Below are positions 25,084 to 40,758 of a DNA stretch of 64,000 bases, piece by piece. The DNA lies in the NCBI GenBank assembly GCA_014904845.1, contig MU119323.1, forward strand, positions 1 through 64,000, in the 5' to 3' direction. Position numbers and translations under genes: made by a program. The notes beneath the pieces are model-generated. The model was given only the letters and a program-made list of their open reading frames with translations. It ran no database searches and had not been told where the DNA came from. The first letter of the stretch is position 1. Every line of letters starts with the position of its first letter. Origin of the DNA: Acephala macrosclerotiorum. Taxonomy: Eukaryota; Ascomycota; Leotiomycetes; Helotiales; Mollisiaceae.

Positions 25084-25960
25084 TTTGACGGGCTGAAGGT
25101 TGAATTTGGCAGATGTCTGACTTGGGTTGGAACTTTTGAGGGATTGATTCACCTGAAAGACTTGGAGAATAGGAAGTGACGTTGCTTAAAGTACAATTCT
25201 GGATGGTGGAAGTTCAAGAACAGAAGGAAGCATGGAGAGCGGCAGCTGAGCCAAACAGTTGACCCTACCGTATTGGAAATCTGGGGGTTTCGATTCGCAC
25301 CACGAGTCCACGACGGCCGACTTTGTGCGGCCATTGGCGTTGACACAGCTCATGTCACCCGATAATCAGTTCGGGCTGCAAATACGAATTCTGCTTTATT
25401 CGTCAAGATGGATACTCCCAGCACCGCGAAGGAAATTTTGAGCGGTGTTTGAAGTAAAAGCATTTTAGCTCAGCCATTTTCTGCATTAAGATTTTTCTAC
25501 GCAAATAAGAATATCTCAAAAATGTCCTGAAGCCAAAAAAAAAGTGTCACTCGCTACACTGTCTCAATTTGCCGTATTATTGGGCTATTTTTAGCATCAT
25601 CGTGAGAAAGAAATCGAAGGCTGAAAATTTAGGTGGGCATTGTGAAAAGACGCTTAAGATTCCAGAAGGACTCGAAAGTCGGGAGAGCAGTAGCAAGGGA
25701 GATGCCGCGATGGGATCTTGAATCGTGTCGGAGAGGAGCATCGGAGAAAGCAAGTGAAACACATAATGACAAACTGCCAAGACCCACTTCCCGGATCTGG
25801 TACAGCGGTGTTACCATGTATCCGGTCGGGTTGTAGAGAGAGATGAATCAATGGAGTCGCTACCGGGTCACTAAGCAGTGCTAAATTGAGAGAAAAAAAG
25901 GGATAAATTGTTTTCAAGCTACGAAGCAAATACTACCTTTAAATACGCAACGGCACTACG
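25084..25960. other. Promoter side of the secreted-protein gene and edge of AT block 2
   Basis: Normal GC up to about 25,930, then a sharp fall into AT-rich sequence within about 100 bp. No supportable gene; the overlapping frames at 25,577-25,929 on both strands lack any recognisable feature. Confidence 0.45.
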
Positions 25961-28900
25961 CTAGTAATTCTTATCGAAGTTACTTAATTAAACTAACTCT
26001 TTATAATCATTTATTATTCTTATTACTCGAAGACTTTTTCGAGTAAATAATTATTTAATTACTTTTTATATTATATAATAAATTTATATTATTAGTATTT
26101 TTTTATCGAGTTCGTAATTAATTTTTATTTTCTATGTAAATTTTTATTTAAAAAATAAAATACGAGTTCGTTAATATTTTCGTCGAAAAAATCGAAAAAA
26201 TATATTTAGTAATTAAAATAAAAAAAGTTTAAAAATCAAATAATTATTTTTAAATATATTTATTATTTATATTTTTTTTCTACGATCGTATTTTCGTCGT
26301 AATCTCGAATTTAATTATATTTTCGAGATTAAAACTCGACTCGAAATTACTTTAAATAATAAGTTTTTTTTTTCGATATAATATTAATATTTATTTTTAT
26401 TATTATTTACTCGATTTTTAAATTACAATTTTGTAATAATTTTTTTTATACGTTAAAATTTTTTTAATATTCGATAATATTTAATTATTTTTATATATAT
26501 TATAATTAAATTCAATAAACGTTAATTTTTATTATTTAATAATTTTATAAATATTTAATATACGTATATTTTAAATTAATTATATAATAATTATAATATT
26601 TATATTTTTAATATTTTTTTTAATTTTTTTATAATTATTTATTTTTATTTATATATAGTAATTAATTTATTCGAATTAAAAAAACGTATTAATATATTCG
26701 ATATTTTATTTAATTTTTTTATTTCGTATTTTATAAAAATAGTTTATAAATTTTAATTAATTAATTATAATTTTTTTTTCGATCGAATAAAAAATAAAAA
26801 ATAAAATCGTAAATAGAATCGTTTTACGTAATATTAATAATACGCGAAAAACTAAAAAAATATTAATTAAAATTAATATTATTCGCGAATATTAAACGTA
26901 TAAAAACTTAATAAATAGTCGATTTAATTAATCGAATATACGATTAATATAAATATAATATATTTTAAAATATATATATAAAATTAAAATAACAATATAA
27001 ATATAAAAAAAATTAAATAAATTTATTAGTAATTATTTATTTAAAAATATATTTTTATAAAAAATATTATTTTTAAAATTTAAAATTATAATTAACATTT
27101 TATTTACTATTTTTATATATTATATTATTATTTTTTTTTTATAATAATACGTATTTTAATTAAGTTTAAAAATAAATTTTTTAATTATAATACGAATTAT
27201 TAATATAATAATTATATATAATTATTTATTAATATACGTTAAAATAAATAATTTATACGATTTAATAAAAATCGAATAATAAAATTCTATAAAAAGTTTT
27301 TTAAAAAATTGAAATTATATAAATAATTTATTTATTTAATTTTTATATATTATATTTTAATATAATTCTCGAAAAACTTTTTATTAAAATAATACAATTA
27401 TAAAAATATTAATTTTTATTAATTTTTTTTAAATCGATTATATTATTTATTTTATTTGTTTAATTTATCGAAATTAAATTTTAATAATAAATAATAAATT
27501 TTAAAATAAAATTAATTTTCGATCGATTATTATAAAAAGTTTTATTATCGAATATTAAAATTTATATTATTATTATTTTTTTAATTATATTTTAAAACGT
27601 TTATAATATTATTTTTTATAAAATATTTAAATAATCGAACGAGTTTATTTAAAATTTAATAGTTTTTTTTTATTATTTTTTATCGATTTTATTATTCGTT
27701 AATAATTTTTCGATTTATTCGATTATAATTTTTAATATTCAATAAAGTTTTTTTTAAATTTAAATTTATTCGATTTATTTTAATTTTATAATTACGATTT
27801 TAATAATAAATTTATATATTTTATTATTACGATATTTAAATTTTAAATTTTTAATTAATAATTTTTTTATTTTAAAATTATTTTAAACTCGATTTTATAT
27901 TATTATTCGATAAATATTAAAATCGACGTAATATTTTTTATCGAATTTTTTAACTCGAAAAAAAATAAAAAAAAATAATAATTTATTTAATTCGTTTAAT
28001 CGTTCATTTAAAATACGAATATTAATATTTATTATTCGATTAATAATAATTAAAATATCGATTAATTTTTAAATTTTAATTCGAATAAAAAATGTAATTA
28101 ATAAAAAATACGTATATAATTCGATTTTATTTACGTAATAAATTAATAAAATATAATAAAAATTAATATTCATATTAAAAAATATTAAATATTTTTTATT
28201 AATTATAAAAAAAAACGAAATAATTAAATATATAATAAAATAATTTTTATGAAATTTATAAGTTTTTTTATAAACGTTATTAAAACTAATAATTATATTA
28301 AACGATTTTTACTCGTATTAAATTTTAATATTTTTTTATTATTCGATTTTTTTTATATATTTTTTTTTATTAAATTATTTTATATTAAAAATAAATAAAA
28401 ATATATAATTTTTTTTCGTACGAATATTTCGAAATATAATTTATTTTTAAAAATTTATTATTTAACGATAATAATAATTAATAAAATACTCGATAATATT
28501 TTTATTTTTTTTATTAATTTTTTGAATTTATTAAAATTTATTTAAAAAATAATCATTTTATTCGTTTTTTTAATTTTAATTTTTTTAATTACTCGATTAA
28601 ATTTTACGAAATTATTTTTCGAGCGTTTAAAAATTTTCGCGTTTTTCGAATTAAATTTTTTTATTATATTAATAAACGATATAAATTTAATTATTAAAAT
28701 TCTATTTATAAAAATTTTAATTTTTATTATTCGATCGAATTTTATTTCGATATTATTTATTTTTCTAATTTTAATTATTTAATCGAATTCGATTTCTTTT
28801 TAATCTTTTTTTAAATTATTTATATTTATAATAATATTTTTTATATTTAATTTTTATTTTATTTTTTATTTTTGAATATTATATTTATTTTATAATTAAT

Positions 28901-29299
28901 TAATTAAATCGATTAAAATTAATTAATTTTTTTAATATTATATTATAAAATTTAAAAAAATATAATTTTTTTTATAATTTAATAAATAATAAACTTTAAA
29001 TTATATTTTTAATATTTAAATTTATATATATTTATTATTTTATTTTCGAATTTTAAAATTTTTTAAAAATTTATATTTTATTATTAAATTAATTTTATCG
29101 ATCGATATAATACGTTATTATAATTTATATATAAAATATATATTTTTTTAAAAATATATAATAATATTTTAAAATTAAAATTAATTTAATCGTTAAAATT
29201 TAATTTAATTATTATTATACGTTTATATAAATAATATTTAATTTAATTTTAAATATAAATATTTATTAAAACTTTTTACGATTTATATTTTGTATATAA

Positions 29300-29560
29300 A
29301 CTATTTATATATTTCGCATTCATCGGCAAATTTCAATTTGATCGAAAATTTGCTAGTAATCGAATCGGTGTACTATTTCTTGTTCGGTTTAATTCTAGTT
29401 TAAAACGCTATTTGTTGAGTTTTTTAGATTGCGATTAGATTGAAATCGTTTAATCAAACTAATCAAATAATAGCTTATTTTTCCAAGTTTTTTAAACGAG
29501 TTTCAAACGAGTTTTAAACGCTTTAAACGCTTTAAACGCTTTAAATATATTAAAGTTTAT
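29300..29560. repeat. Less mutated island with short tandem repeat
   Basis: Within block 2 this stretch keeps noticeably more C and G, including CpA and TpG (cattcatcggcaaa, tcggtgtactatttcttg). Its right part has tandem units: aaacgagtttcaaacgagtt, then four near-copies of taaacgcttt. It may be an LTR or element end that escaped part of the mutation, as the left LTR of block 1 did. Confidence 0.5.
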
Positions 29561-32500
29561 ATGTATAAAATATTTAATAAATTTAAAATTAAATTATTTG
29601 AAACTTTATATATAGAATCTCTTATATTATAAAATTTTATTTTAAAAGTTTTAATTGATTTTATTAAACGCGTATTAAAATATATCGCTATAAAATTTAA
29701 AATAGAAATTTTAATATTTTTTATTAAAAATAAATTAATATAATTTTAAATTTAATCGAATTAATACGATCGTATTTTAAACTTAAAATTTTAGTATTTT
29801 TAATTTAAAAAATTTTCAATAAACGTTTTATTTTACGAAATTTTTATTTTAAATTTTAAATATAATTTAAATCGTATTATTTTTAAAAGTTTAAATTTAA
29901 TAAAATAATTAACGTATAATATATTTTACGTATATAATCGATTAAAATAAAATATTTAATAAAAGTATTTAATAATTAATTATAATATCGAGAATATACG
30001 TATATAATTAAAAGTTTTAATATTTTTCGTTTAAAAAATTAATATTTTAAACTTATATATTTTAATTAATTTAAACGCTTTAAACGTTTTCAGATTTTTT
30101 AAATATTTTAAACGTAAAATTTATTATTTTAATTTAAATTAATTTAATAAATTCAATAGTAATTTTTTAATCGATTTAATTATATTTAAAAAAATTAAAT
30201 TTATTATTATTAAATTGAAATTTATCGATATTAAAAAATATTTAAAATATATTACGTAATTAATCGTTTAATACGATTCGATCGATTTTTAATCGAAATT
30301 AAATATTATTTAATTTGAAATACGCGATTTTTATTTAATTTAAATTAATAATTTTTAAAAAATTGTTTTTAAATTTAAAAATTATAAAATTTAAAATATT
30401 ATTAAATTTTTATTTGTTTAATTTTTTATTCGTTAAAATTAAAATTGAAACTTTTTTATTATTTTTATTAATATAATAAAATACGTAATCAAATTAAAAT
30501 ATTTTAACGAATCGTAATACGAATCGATTTTATAAAAAAATTCGAAAATATATTTAAATCGAATTTTTAAAATTATTATTAATAATAAATATTTCGAGTT
30601 ATATTTTTTAAATATTATTATATTTATTAAATAATACTTTTTGAAATATTTAAAAATCTTTAAAATTCTCGTATAATATAATATATATTTGTAAATAAAA
30701 ATTATAAATTAAAATTCGATTAATTTTTTTTATAATTTAAATTTTATGAGATTTATAATTTTTTTTATTCGTCGATTAATTTAATTATTATTAAATCGAG
30801 TAAATTTATATAGTATTTAATAACTCGATTAATTTTAATTAATATAATAATAAAATCGATATTATAATTAATTTTATTTAAATTTAAAATCGATAAAAAT
30901 TCGTTTTTTTATATCGAATAAAATTTAATTATTATAAAATAATTTATCGAATAATTATTTTTTAATTATTTTTCGAAATAGATTTAATTAATATTAATCG
31001 AAATTTAATATTTTTTTAAATTAATTATTTGAAAAAAATTTATTTTAATAATATATAACGAAAAAATAAAAAATATTAAATATTAAATACGAATTAAAAA
31101 TTAAAATAATTAAATAATACTCGAAATATTATAATATATATTAATTTTTTATTAAATCGTTAATTATTACGTTAATTAAATTAATAAATTATATACGTTA
31201 TATTTAAAAATATAAATATAATAACGTTTTTAATTTTAAAATCGTAAGTACGATTTATATTAAATTGTAATTTTTAAATTAATATATTTTAAAAATATAG
31301 TTTTCGAGATTAATTATAAAAATAATTTTAATAATTTTAAATTATTTTTAAATAATTTATTAAGTGCAATTACGCGTAATTAAACGAAAAAAAAACGATT
31401 AAAAAAATTATAAAAAAAATAAAATTTCGAAATTAAAAATCGAAAATCGTAATTAATAAATTAAAAATTTCGTTTAATAAAATATTAGCGTATTTTCTTA
31501 TATATTAGCGTTAAAATTTTTAAATAATTATTTTTAATTAATTAATTATTTCGATATATAATTTTTTTTTTAAATTTTTTTTAAAAATAAATTATTATTA
31601 AAATTTAACAAAATCGTAAATTGCGTTCGTAATACGTTATAAATTAAAAAATTGAAAAAATAAAATTTAATTTGTAAAATTAATAATTAAAATAATAATA
31701 AATCGTTAAAACGTATTTATATAAAATTAATTTTAATTTTAATTTTCGAATTAAATCGAATTAATTGTATAATAATTATATAATTTTAATATAATATTTT
31801 TAATAATATTAATTTTTGCGCGAATTTTAAAAATAATATATTTTGAGATTTTAATATAATTTAATAATTTGCGAAATTAAATATACGTTAATTTATATAA
31901 TTTGTATATATATTCGTTTTTCGATTTATTTTTAAAATCGATAAAATTATTCGTAGTTTTTTTTATTATATATCGAGTTTTCGATTTTTTGGTTTTTTTT
32001 TTTTAAAGTATTTCAAATTATTATTAAATTATTTGATTTAAAGTTTTTTTTAAATTTAAATTTTTTTAATTAATATTTTTTTATTTTTTTATTTAAATTT
32101 ATTATTATTTATTAAATTACTTAACGTTAATTTTTATTTATTAATATTTGTTTAAATTTAATTATTTTTTTAAATATTTTATTAACGTTAATTAATTAAA
32201 TTAAATTTATTTTTATTTTATTAAATATATAATATATTCGAAAAATATAATTTAATATTAAAACTATTAAAAAAATATTCATAGATTTTAATATATTAAA
32301 TATTAAATACTAAAAATATTTTTAAATTTTATCGATTTTAATTTGTAATTATTTTTATTTCGACGTATTTATATCGAATAAAAAAAATAATTATTTAAAT
32401 TAATTTTTTAATAAATTCAATAATTAATAAATAATTTATTAATTTAAAAAATTATTTTATATTATAATATATAAATATATATTTTACTCGTTTACTTATA

Positions 32501-34820
32501 AAATTATTATTATTATTAAAATATATTATTTTTAATTAATCGAATATTAAAATTAAATATTTTATAAAAAAGTTTTTTATTTTATTTTACGTATATTATA
32601 TATAAATTTTATTTTATTCGAATAACGTATAATAATTTTTAATTACGAGTATATATTAATAATTTATAAAACTATAAAATAAAAAAATTAAATCGATTTA
32701 ATTAATATAAATTTGAATTTTATAATTAATTTTAATAATTTAAATAATTTGTAAACTTTATTATATTAATATATTTAATATAATTTATATTATAAAATCG
32801 CATTTTTAATTCGAGTAAATTAATATATTTATTTTGTAAATCGTAAAAAAATTAAATTATTCGAAAATAATTATATTTTTATAAATATATTTAAAATCAA
32901 TTTTTTTTTTACATTTTATTATATATTTTATTAATTATTTATTTCGTTTTATATATAAAAAAATTGAAATTATTTTAAAAATTAATTTAAATTTTATTAA
33001 TTTATATTATAATATACGTATTTTTTTTAAATTAAAACTTTTTAAATTTTTTAAAAATTATTATTCGATAATATTAAAAGTTTATAATAAAACGTTTTTA
33101 TTTTAAATCGTTAAATTTTAATAATTAAAGTTTTTAAGTTTTTAAATATTTTAATTGTTTTAAAATAAATTTTTTTAAATTAATTATTAAATTAACGTTT
33201 AATTTATTTAATATTTTATTATAAAATTTATTTATTGTTTTATTTTTTATTTTATTCGTTGTTTTAATTTTATTATTAAAAATTTTTTTATTCGATTAAA
33301 TTTTATTTTATTTATTAATTAATATTATAATTATTATTATATATTTTTAATTTTTAATTCGAAATATAATAATATATCGAGTAAATATACAATTTAATTT
33401 ATTTATTATTTTATAATAAAATATAACGAATTATAAAATTATATTCGTTTAATTTATTTTATTATTTAATTATACGTTTATAAATTGAATTTTCATTATA
33501 TAAAATAATTTGAAATATTTTATAATTTAAATAAATTATTATTAAATATTTATTTTTGATTACGAATTATTTACATTTCGTTAAATATTTTATAATAATT
33601 ATATATTTAATTTTAATATTTATTAATTTAAAAAATATAAATATTATTATTTTTTTATTTAATCGATTTATAAAAGTAAATCGTATTTTAAAAATTAATT
33701 TTATTAATATTTTTATTATTATAATCGATTATTAAATAAAATTAAAACGTTTAATTTATTTTTATTATTATATTTTTTATAATTATATTTTTAATATAAT
33801 TAAAATTTATTTATTAAAAAATCGTTTATTTTTATAGTTTTTTAATTTATTTTATTTTAATTGACGATTTAATCGATTTTTTTTATTCGAGTAAATTTTA
33901 TTAAATTTATATTATATTTTTCGACGTTTAATTTTTTTTTTTTTTTTTTTTATCGAATATAAAAATACGAAAAAATAAAATTAATTATATAAACGCTTTT
34001 AATTTTTTTTCGATAAATTAATATTTTTCAATTTTTTATAATATTGTAATATTTTATTATCGATTTAATTTTTTCGAATAAATTTTAAAATTCGATAATT
34101 TTTAGAGAGTTTATTAAAAAATATATTAATTCGAATACAATTTGTAAAAAATAGTAATTTTTTAATATTTAATATATAAAATTAAAATTTTTAACGAATT
34201 TTATATAATCGTTTGTAAATAAAACGAAAATGTAATTTTTATAATTTTCAATTAACGTTAAAAATATTTTCGATTTTTTTTTTTTAAAAAACGATTTATA
34301 TATTAAATTTATAAATTGAATATACGTATAAAAAACTTTTTTTAATTTTTGATTTATTTATTTATATACGTATTAATCGTAAAAAATAATAAATATTAAA
34401 TAATATTTATATATTTTTTTAATTCGAAAAATTTAATATTCGTTATTAATATTAATAATAAAATTTATTTTGAATTTATTTTTAATAATTAAATTTAATA
34501 TTTTTTTTATTTTATATATCGAATAAATCGATTTAATAATATAATTATATATTAAATATAAATTTTAAATTTTTTTTTTTAAAAAAAATAAAATAATAAT
34601 ATTTTATTCGTTTATTATTTTTATGATAATTTTTATTTTATATATAATTAAAAATATATAAATCGCGAATTTTCGTTTTTTTTTAAATATATAATTTAAA
34701 TTTATTTATAATAAATTTCGTATTCGATTAAAAGTCGATATTATATTTAATTAAATCGATTAATTTAATTTTTTTTTAATTTTTTATAAAAAACTTTTTA
34801 TATATATATAAAAATCGTTT

Positions 34821-34822
<2 letters not shown>

Positions 34823-34857
<35 letters not shown>
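34823..34857. repeat. Poly-T run, 35 nt
   Basis: An uninterrupted run of about 35 T. It could be the trace of a poly(A) tail of a non-LTR element inserted on the minus strand, or slippage in AT-rich DNA. Confidence 0.6.
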
Positions 34858-34859
<2 letters not shown>

Positions 34860-37800
34860 TTTTTTTTATTATATTATTAATTTCGAATTATTTTTTTTTA
34901 TAAGTTTTTAAATAATTAATATTTTAAAAAACGACGTATAATAAAAAATTTATTCGTTTAATATATATTAAAAAGTTTAATTATTATTTATTTTAATTTT
35001 CGAGAGTTTTTTTAAATTTATTTGATTTATATTTATTTTAACGATTAAATAAAATAATAATTAAATATACGTATATAATTCGTTTTTTACGTTATTAAAA
35101 ATTAAAATAATAAAATTTATCGATATTTTTTATATTCGTTATATTATATTAAAAATCGAGTAATTTTTTTAATATTGAAAAATTTTTTTTTTATTTATTA
35201 TTTTCGTAAATAATTATATTAAAAATATTATTTATAATTTTTTTTTCGTTATTAAAATTATTTATTAAATATAAAAATTAAACAGTAATATTTTATAAAA
35301 AGTTTTTCGATAGAATTCAATAAATTATTTTATTATTATTTCGAATAATAATATTATAATTTTCGTATTTAATAATTATTTTTATTTTGTATATATAATT
35401 AAAATTTAATAAAAATTCGTATTTTAATTCGATTAAAAATATATACGTTTTAATTTTAATTATAATTTCGATTACGTTTATACAAATAAAAATATATTTT
35501 TTAAATATAATTTATTGATCGTTTACGAATCGAACGAATAAATTTTTATTATAGTAAATTATAAATTTAAAACGTTTAATAATTTTTAATTCGATAAATT
35601 TTATTTTTTAATTATTTATTTAAATAATAATAAATATAAATTTTATTTTTATATTTTAAAAAGTTTTAATAATTATTTTTAAAGTAATATTATTTTAAAT
35701 TATTATCGATAAAATAAAATTTTTAAACGATTTTTTATAATAATAAATCGATTTTAAATTTTATAATTTTAAAATTGATTTAATATAATACGTAATATTT
35801 TTATTATTAAAATATTTCGTATTTCGAATCGATTTTAATTTTATATATTTTTAATAAATATTAAAAATAATACGTTTTTTTTAAAAATTAAAATTTTATC
35901 GAGTATTTAATTAATAAAAAAAAAAAAAAAATTTTTTATTTAATTTAATATATTTTATTTTTTCGGTTTTTTTATTTCGAGAAAATAAATTTACGATTTT
36001 ATTTTTTTATTATAAATATTATTAAAAATTTTATCGCGATAACGTATTTATTATTACGATCTTATAAAAAAATCGACGATTAATTTTATAATACTCGCTA
36101 AAATTAATTTAAAAAACGTTAATTAATTTATAAAAATAAAACGTTTTAAAAATTTATTATTTAATATTATTATTATAAATTTAATTTATAAATCGATTTT
36201 TATCGTTATAATAAAAAAAATCGTATTTAAAATATATTCGAAGAATTTATTCGTATTTAATTTATATATATAATTAGTAATATAATTAATTAAAATTGTA
36301 ATTGTAAAAATTATTTAATTCGACGATAATTAATCGATTTAAAATAAATTTTAATGAAATTTCAAAATTTTTATTTTATTAATCTTTCGTTAATTAACGT
36401 TTTATTATTTTTAAAAAATTTAAAGTTTTAAATAATTCGACGTAAAATGATTAATATTAAAATAATTTCAATAAATAATATTTGTTTTAATATTCGATAT
36501 CGATTTTTTATTTTATTTTTAAATTCGATCGCGAATTGTAAAAATATATAATTGAATTAATTTTCGAATTTATAATTTTGAATAATAAAAATTATAATTA
36601 TTTATTATATTTAAATTTTAATTAATTAAATTAATTAATTTAATTATTATTATTAAAATAATTTAAATAATATTATTTTATTTTAAATATTTTTAATTTT
36701 ATACGTTGTATAAATAGTTTTTTTTATATTTAAATATATAATATTATTTTTAATTAATATTTCAATATAAAACGTTAATCGATTTTTAATTTTACTTTTT
36801 TAAATTTATTTATTATTTAAAAAACTAAAATTAAATTTTTAATCTTTTTATCGTTTTTAATTTTCGAGTAAAATTTATTTATATAAATTAAATATTATTA
36901 TATTAATTTTATTACTTTTTATTAAAAATTGATTATTTTTTTTTAAGAGTTTAATTGTACGAATAAATAAAATTTTTATATTTATTTTAATTTTTTTTTT
37001 AAAATCGATTTTTAATATATTTTAATTATTTTAAATTTTAATAAATAAATTATTATATTACAATAAAATTTTTAATCGATCGTTCGAATTTTTTAAATAA
37101 TTTCGAAATAAGAATTTATAAAACTTTTTTTTATTATTTTTATTTATTAGATTTAACGAATTAATTTTAATAAATAGTTTGATATTATTTATAAAATACT
37201 CGAATTTTTTACGATTATTTCGTTTTTCGTAAAATTTGCAAATTTCGATATTTATTTTAACGATTAATAATAATTTTATAATAACGACTATTTTTCAATT
37301 AAATTTTATTAAATTAAATTTTTTAAATAATTTTTTTAAAATTAATATTTTCGATTAATTTACGAATTATATTATTTTAAACGAATTATTCGATTTAATA
37401 ATAAATTTTACAAGAATTAATAATCTCGATTTTAATTTCGATACTCGAAATTCAATTAAATTTTTAAGTTTGTTTTTTAAAATTATTAATTTCGATTTTT
37501 TTATTAATTGTTTACGATTTTTTTTGAGATTATTTAATTAAATAGTTTTTTTTTATTATTATTTATTATAAATTTTCTTTTTTTAAAAATTTAATCGATT
37601 TAATTTTTATTTATTTATTATTATTAAATAATATTCGAAATTAATAATAAATTTTAAATAAAAAATATAATATTTCAATGGATTTAAATATATTAAAATA
37701 AAAATTTTAATAAAATCGAATAAAATTAATAAATTCAAATAAAAATTTTAATATAAAAAATTCGAAAAATATTTTATTTTTTTTTGAATTATATTATTAA

Positions 37801-39705
37801 TTTCTCGAGTATTTTAATATTATTTAATTCGTTCGATATATAATTTTAAAAATTTTTAAAATTTTAAAATTTTAATTTTTATACGTTTTAATTCGATATA
37901 TTTAAAATTAATTTTTTAATTTTTTTTAATAATCGTTTTTATTTCTTTGTATAAATTATTATTATTATTATATATTCGATTAAATTATAAAAAGAAATAA
38001 ATTAATAAAATCGTTATCGAATTATTAAATAATATTAAATTTAAAAAAAAAATTTTATTTTCAAATTATAAAATAAATATTATTTTTAAATATATAACGA
38101 TATTATATTAGTAATTTTTATTGAAATTATTTAATCAAATTAATTTTTTATAATAGTATAATTAATTAGTATAAAATTTTAAATTTTAATAAAAATTTAA
38201 AAAAAACGTAAATATTAAAAATTATAAAATTTAATTTTTATTTGCGTAATAATATAACGTTTTAAACGTTTAAAAAATTAATATTATAAAAAAAAGTTTT
38301 TTATATATTATAAATTTTTAAAATATATTTAAAAAATTAAATTTTATAATCGTGATTTAAATATTTATTTTTAGTATTTTTAATAATTTTTTATAAATTA
38401 ATTTTTTTTTATAATTAATTTTTTTACGAATTAATATTAATTACATTTATTTATATATAAATTTTATATTATAGTAATTAAATATTTAAATAAAACATTT
38501 TACAATTTTTAATATTTAAATTTTTTTTAAATTTTTATTAAAATTTAAAATTTTGTATTAATTAATTATATCGTTTTTTTCGTTCAAAAAAAACGATTAA
38601 AATTAATATTATAATAATTATTAAATTTTAGTGTATTTATATATTAATAATTTTTTTATTAAGATTTTATTTTTTATTTTATTATTTATAATATTTTCTA
38701 TTAAAATTAAAAAATCGCGTATACGTTATTTTATATTTTTATTTGATTTTATAAAAAATAAAAAAAATTATATTAATATTTTTAAATGCGTTAAAAAATT
38801 TTAAATTAAAATATTTAATTAAAAATTAAATATTTAAACTTTTTTTTTTAATTATATACGAATATATTTTTATATTATTACGATTTTAAATTAAAATTCT
38901 TTATTTTAATTATATACGCATTTTTTATTATATTATTAATAAAAGATTAAATTTTTAAAAAAAAAATCGCGTATTTAATCGAGTAAATATAATTATTATT
39001 ACTAATTATTTAAATAATTTAAATATTATATTAAAAAAAAATTATTATAATTGAATATTATAAATAAAATTAAAATTTCTTTTTTAATAATTATATATTT
39101 CAAGTTTTTAAAGAAACGTTTTATTAATATTAAAATTGTATAACGATTTTATAAAAAAAATAAAAATATTATTAATATTATAATTAATAAAAAAAAATTA
39201 TTAAATTAAAAAATTGTAAATTAATAATATAATTAGTTTGAAAAATAATTTAAAAAACGTTTTTATTCTAAGTATTAAAAAAGTGTTTATTTTTATAATA
39301 AGTTTTATTTTGAAATAAAATTTTAAATTATTAAATATATTAAAAAAAAAATATTAAAATAATTCTAAGAATATTTATCGTAAGAAAATTATTTTTAAAA
39401 ATATTAAAATTAAAATACTAGAAAATGATTATTTTTTAATAATTTATATTTTTATAGTCATTAGTTTTAATTATAAGAAAATAATACTTTATAAGATTTC
39501 TTTTAATAAAAATAAGAAAATAATAAAAAAAGTTTATATAAACTAGATTTTGATAGAGCTATTATTAGATTTGCAGAGTATTACTTTTTTCTAGGACAAG
39601 AATTCAACTTATAAAAGTAAAGCAACTTTAGCTTGAGTAAAGAGAAACAATTTGTCTCTTTTCACATCGCCAAAGAACGCCTTTGATCTCTCAATTATAG
39701 AGACA

Positions 39706-39891
39706 ATGGCTCAGGGTTTGAAGAAAAAGTTCTATGCTAAAAGGTCTGCCACAGAGAAGGCTGCTATAGCCAGGTTCAAAAGGATATTTGAGGAGGAAAT
39801 AGACCAGAAGAAGATTCAAGACCAGTACAAATGGTATACCAAAAGGCTACATGAGTGCAGGCGTGTGGGTAAGCAAATGACCAAGTACTAG
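39706..39891 (+). CDS. Short basic open frame at block edge
   Basis: A 61-residue frame from ATG 39,706 to TAG 39,891, rich in Lys/Arg/Glu: MAQGLKKKFYAKRSATEKAA then an amphipathic, coiled-coil-like helix (RFKRIFEEEIDQKKIQDQYK). The frame is open upstream to 39,652 but without ATG. Not recognised. Its place right at the end of the AT block, and its good composition, suggest the surviving piece of a gene or transposon whose left part was mutated away. Confidence 0.35.
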   Translation: MAQGLKKKFYAKRSATEKAAIARFKRIFEEEIDQKKIQDQYKWYTKRLHECRRVGKQMTKY

Positions 39892-40758
39892 ATAGGTAGC
39901 AAATTTGATGATTTTGGTGTTAGGCACGTGCCAATTTCGGCCGTTTTTTTCCCCGACGGAGAGACCGCTGTAGCAGCAAAACAAATCGCGTCGCGTCTTC
40001 TTCGCACAACTCTCTTGCAATATCACAACTCAAAAACAGTCATTCCAATGCATTCAAAGATTAAAGAAGTTCAATGCAAGCATCGCCAACTCCTGCTGCA
40101 AGCCTGAACAACCAACTCCGGGAGTATCTGATGCGAGCTGACACCAACGAGCCAGAGCGTTCGATCAATTCAGGCTTTTTGCCTTTGCCATTACTGCAAC
40201 CTCGAGTGAGTATATAGAAATGGAGAACAGCTTCAACATTAAGCATATTTGACATTGATCTTTCTTGAGTTTCAACTCTCATTTTTATGATATGATCACG
40301 TGTCGGCCTGTTCGCTCTGCTTTTCCGTAACGATGATGCTGCGCCTTCTTCCGTTACTCCTCCACTAGATCTTGAGTTCTTCGGTCAGGCTTCTACTGGG
40401 GTGAAGGACAGGAAGCGAGTGTTCTGACGGGTGGAAGCCAGCCATGAGTTAGAGGCTTCTGAAGCTGAAACCTGGCGAGTGTGCATCCATGCTGCGCCAT
40501 TTCAGTCAGTTCACGCCAAGAAAGAGTTCACCGCCAAGAAAGACTGGAGGAGCAAACATCGCATAGTAGCAGCACCATTTCAGTCTATCACGCCAGCGTG
40601 GGGTTATGGCTGTCATGACGTTAGCCTGATGTTAAGCCTTAGACACCTCGGTCACGAAGATTGTATGCCATATATGCGTAGCAAACGTCGCTGCAACTCT
40701 TTTCTGACCATGTTTGACCGTCTTCTTATGAGGCATACTCTCTCAAGCTTGCAACGCC
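39892..40758. other. Promoter region of the four-TM gene
   Basis: No gene supported. A short near-repeat is visible: ccatttcagtcagttcacgc at about 40,497 and ccatttcagtctatcacgcc at about 40,574. The frames here are unlike proteins. Confidence 0.4.

Larger units (their letters stand above)
25961..39540. repeat. AT-rich, RIP-saturated block 2
   Basis: About 13.6 kb of nearly pure A/T. Remaining C is mostly followed by G, more strictly than in block 1, and no open frame of note exists on either strand. I could not find an LTR or terminal inverted repeat pair by eye, so the identity of the parent elements is unknown. A less degraded patch lies at about 29,300-29,560 and a 35-T run at 34,823-34,857. 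Both edges with the gene islands are sharp on the left and more gradual on the right (39,250-39,600). Confidence 0.85.
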
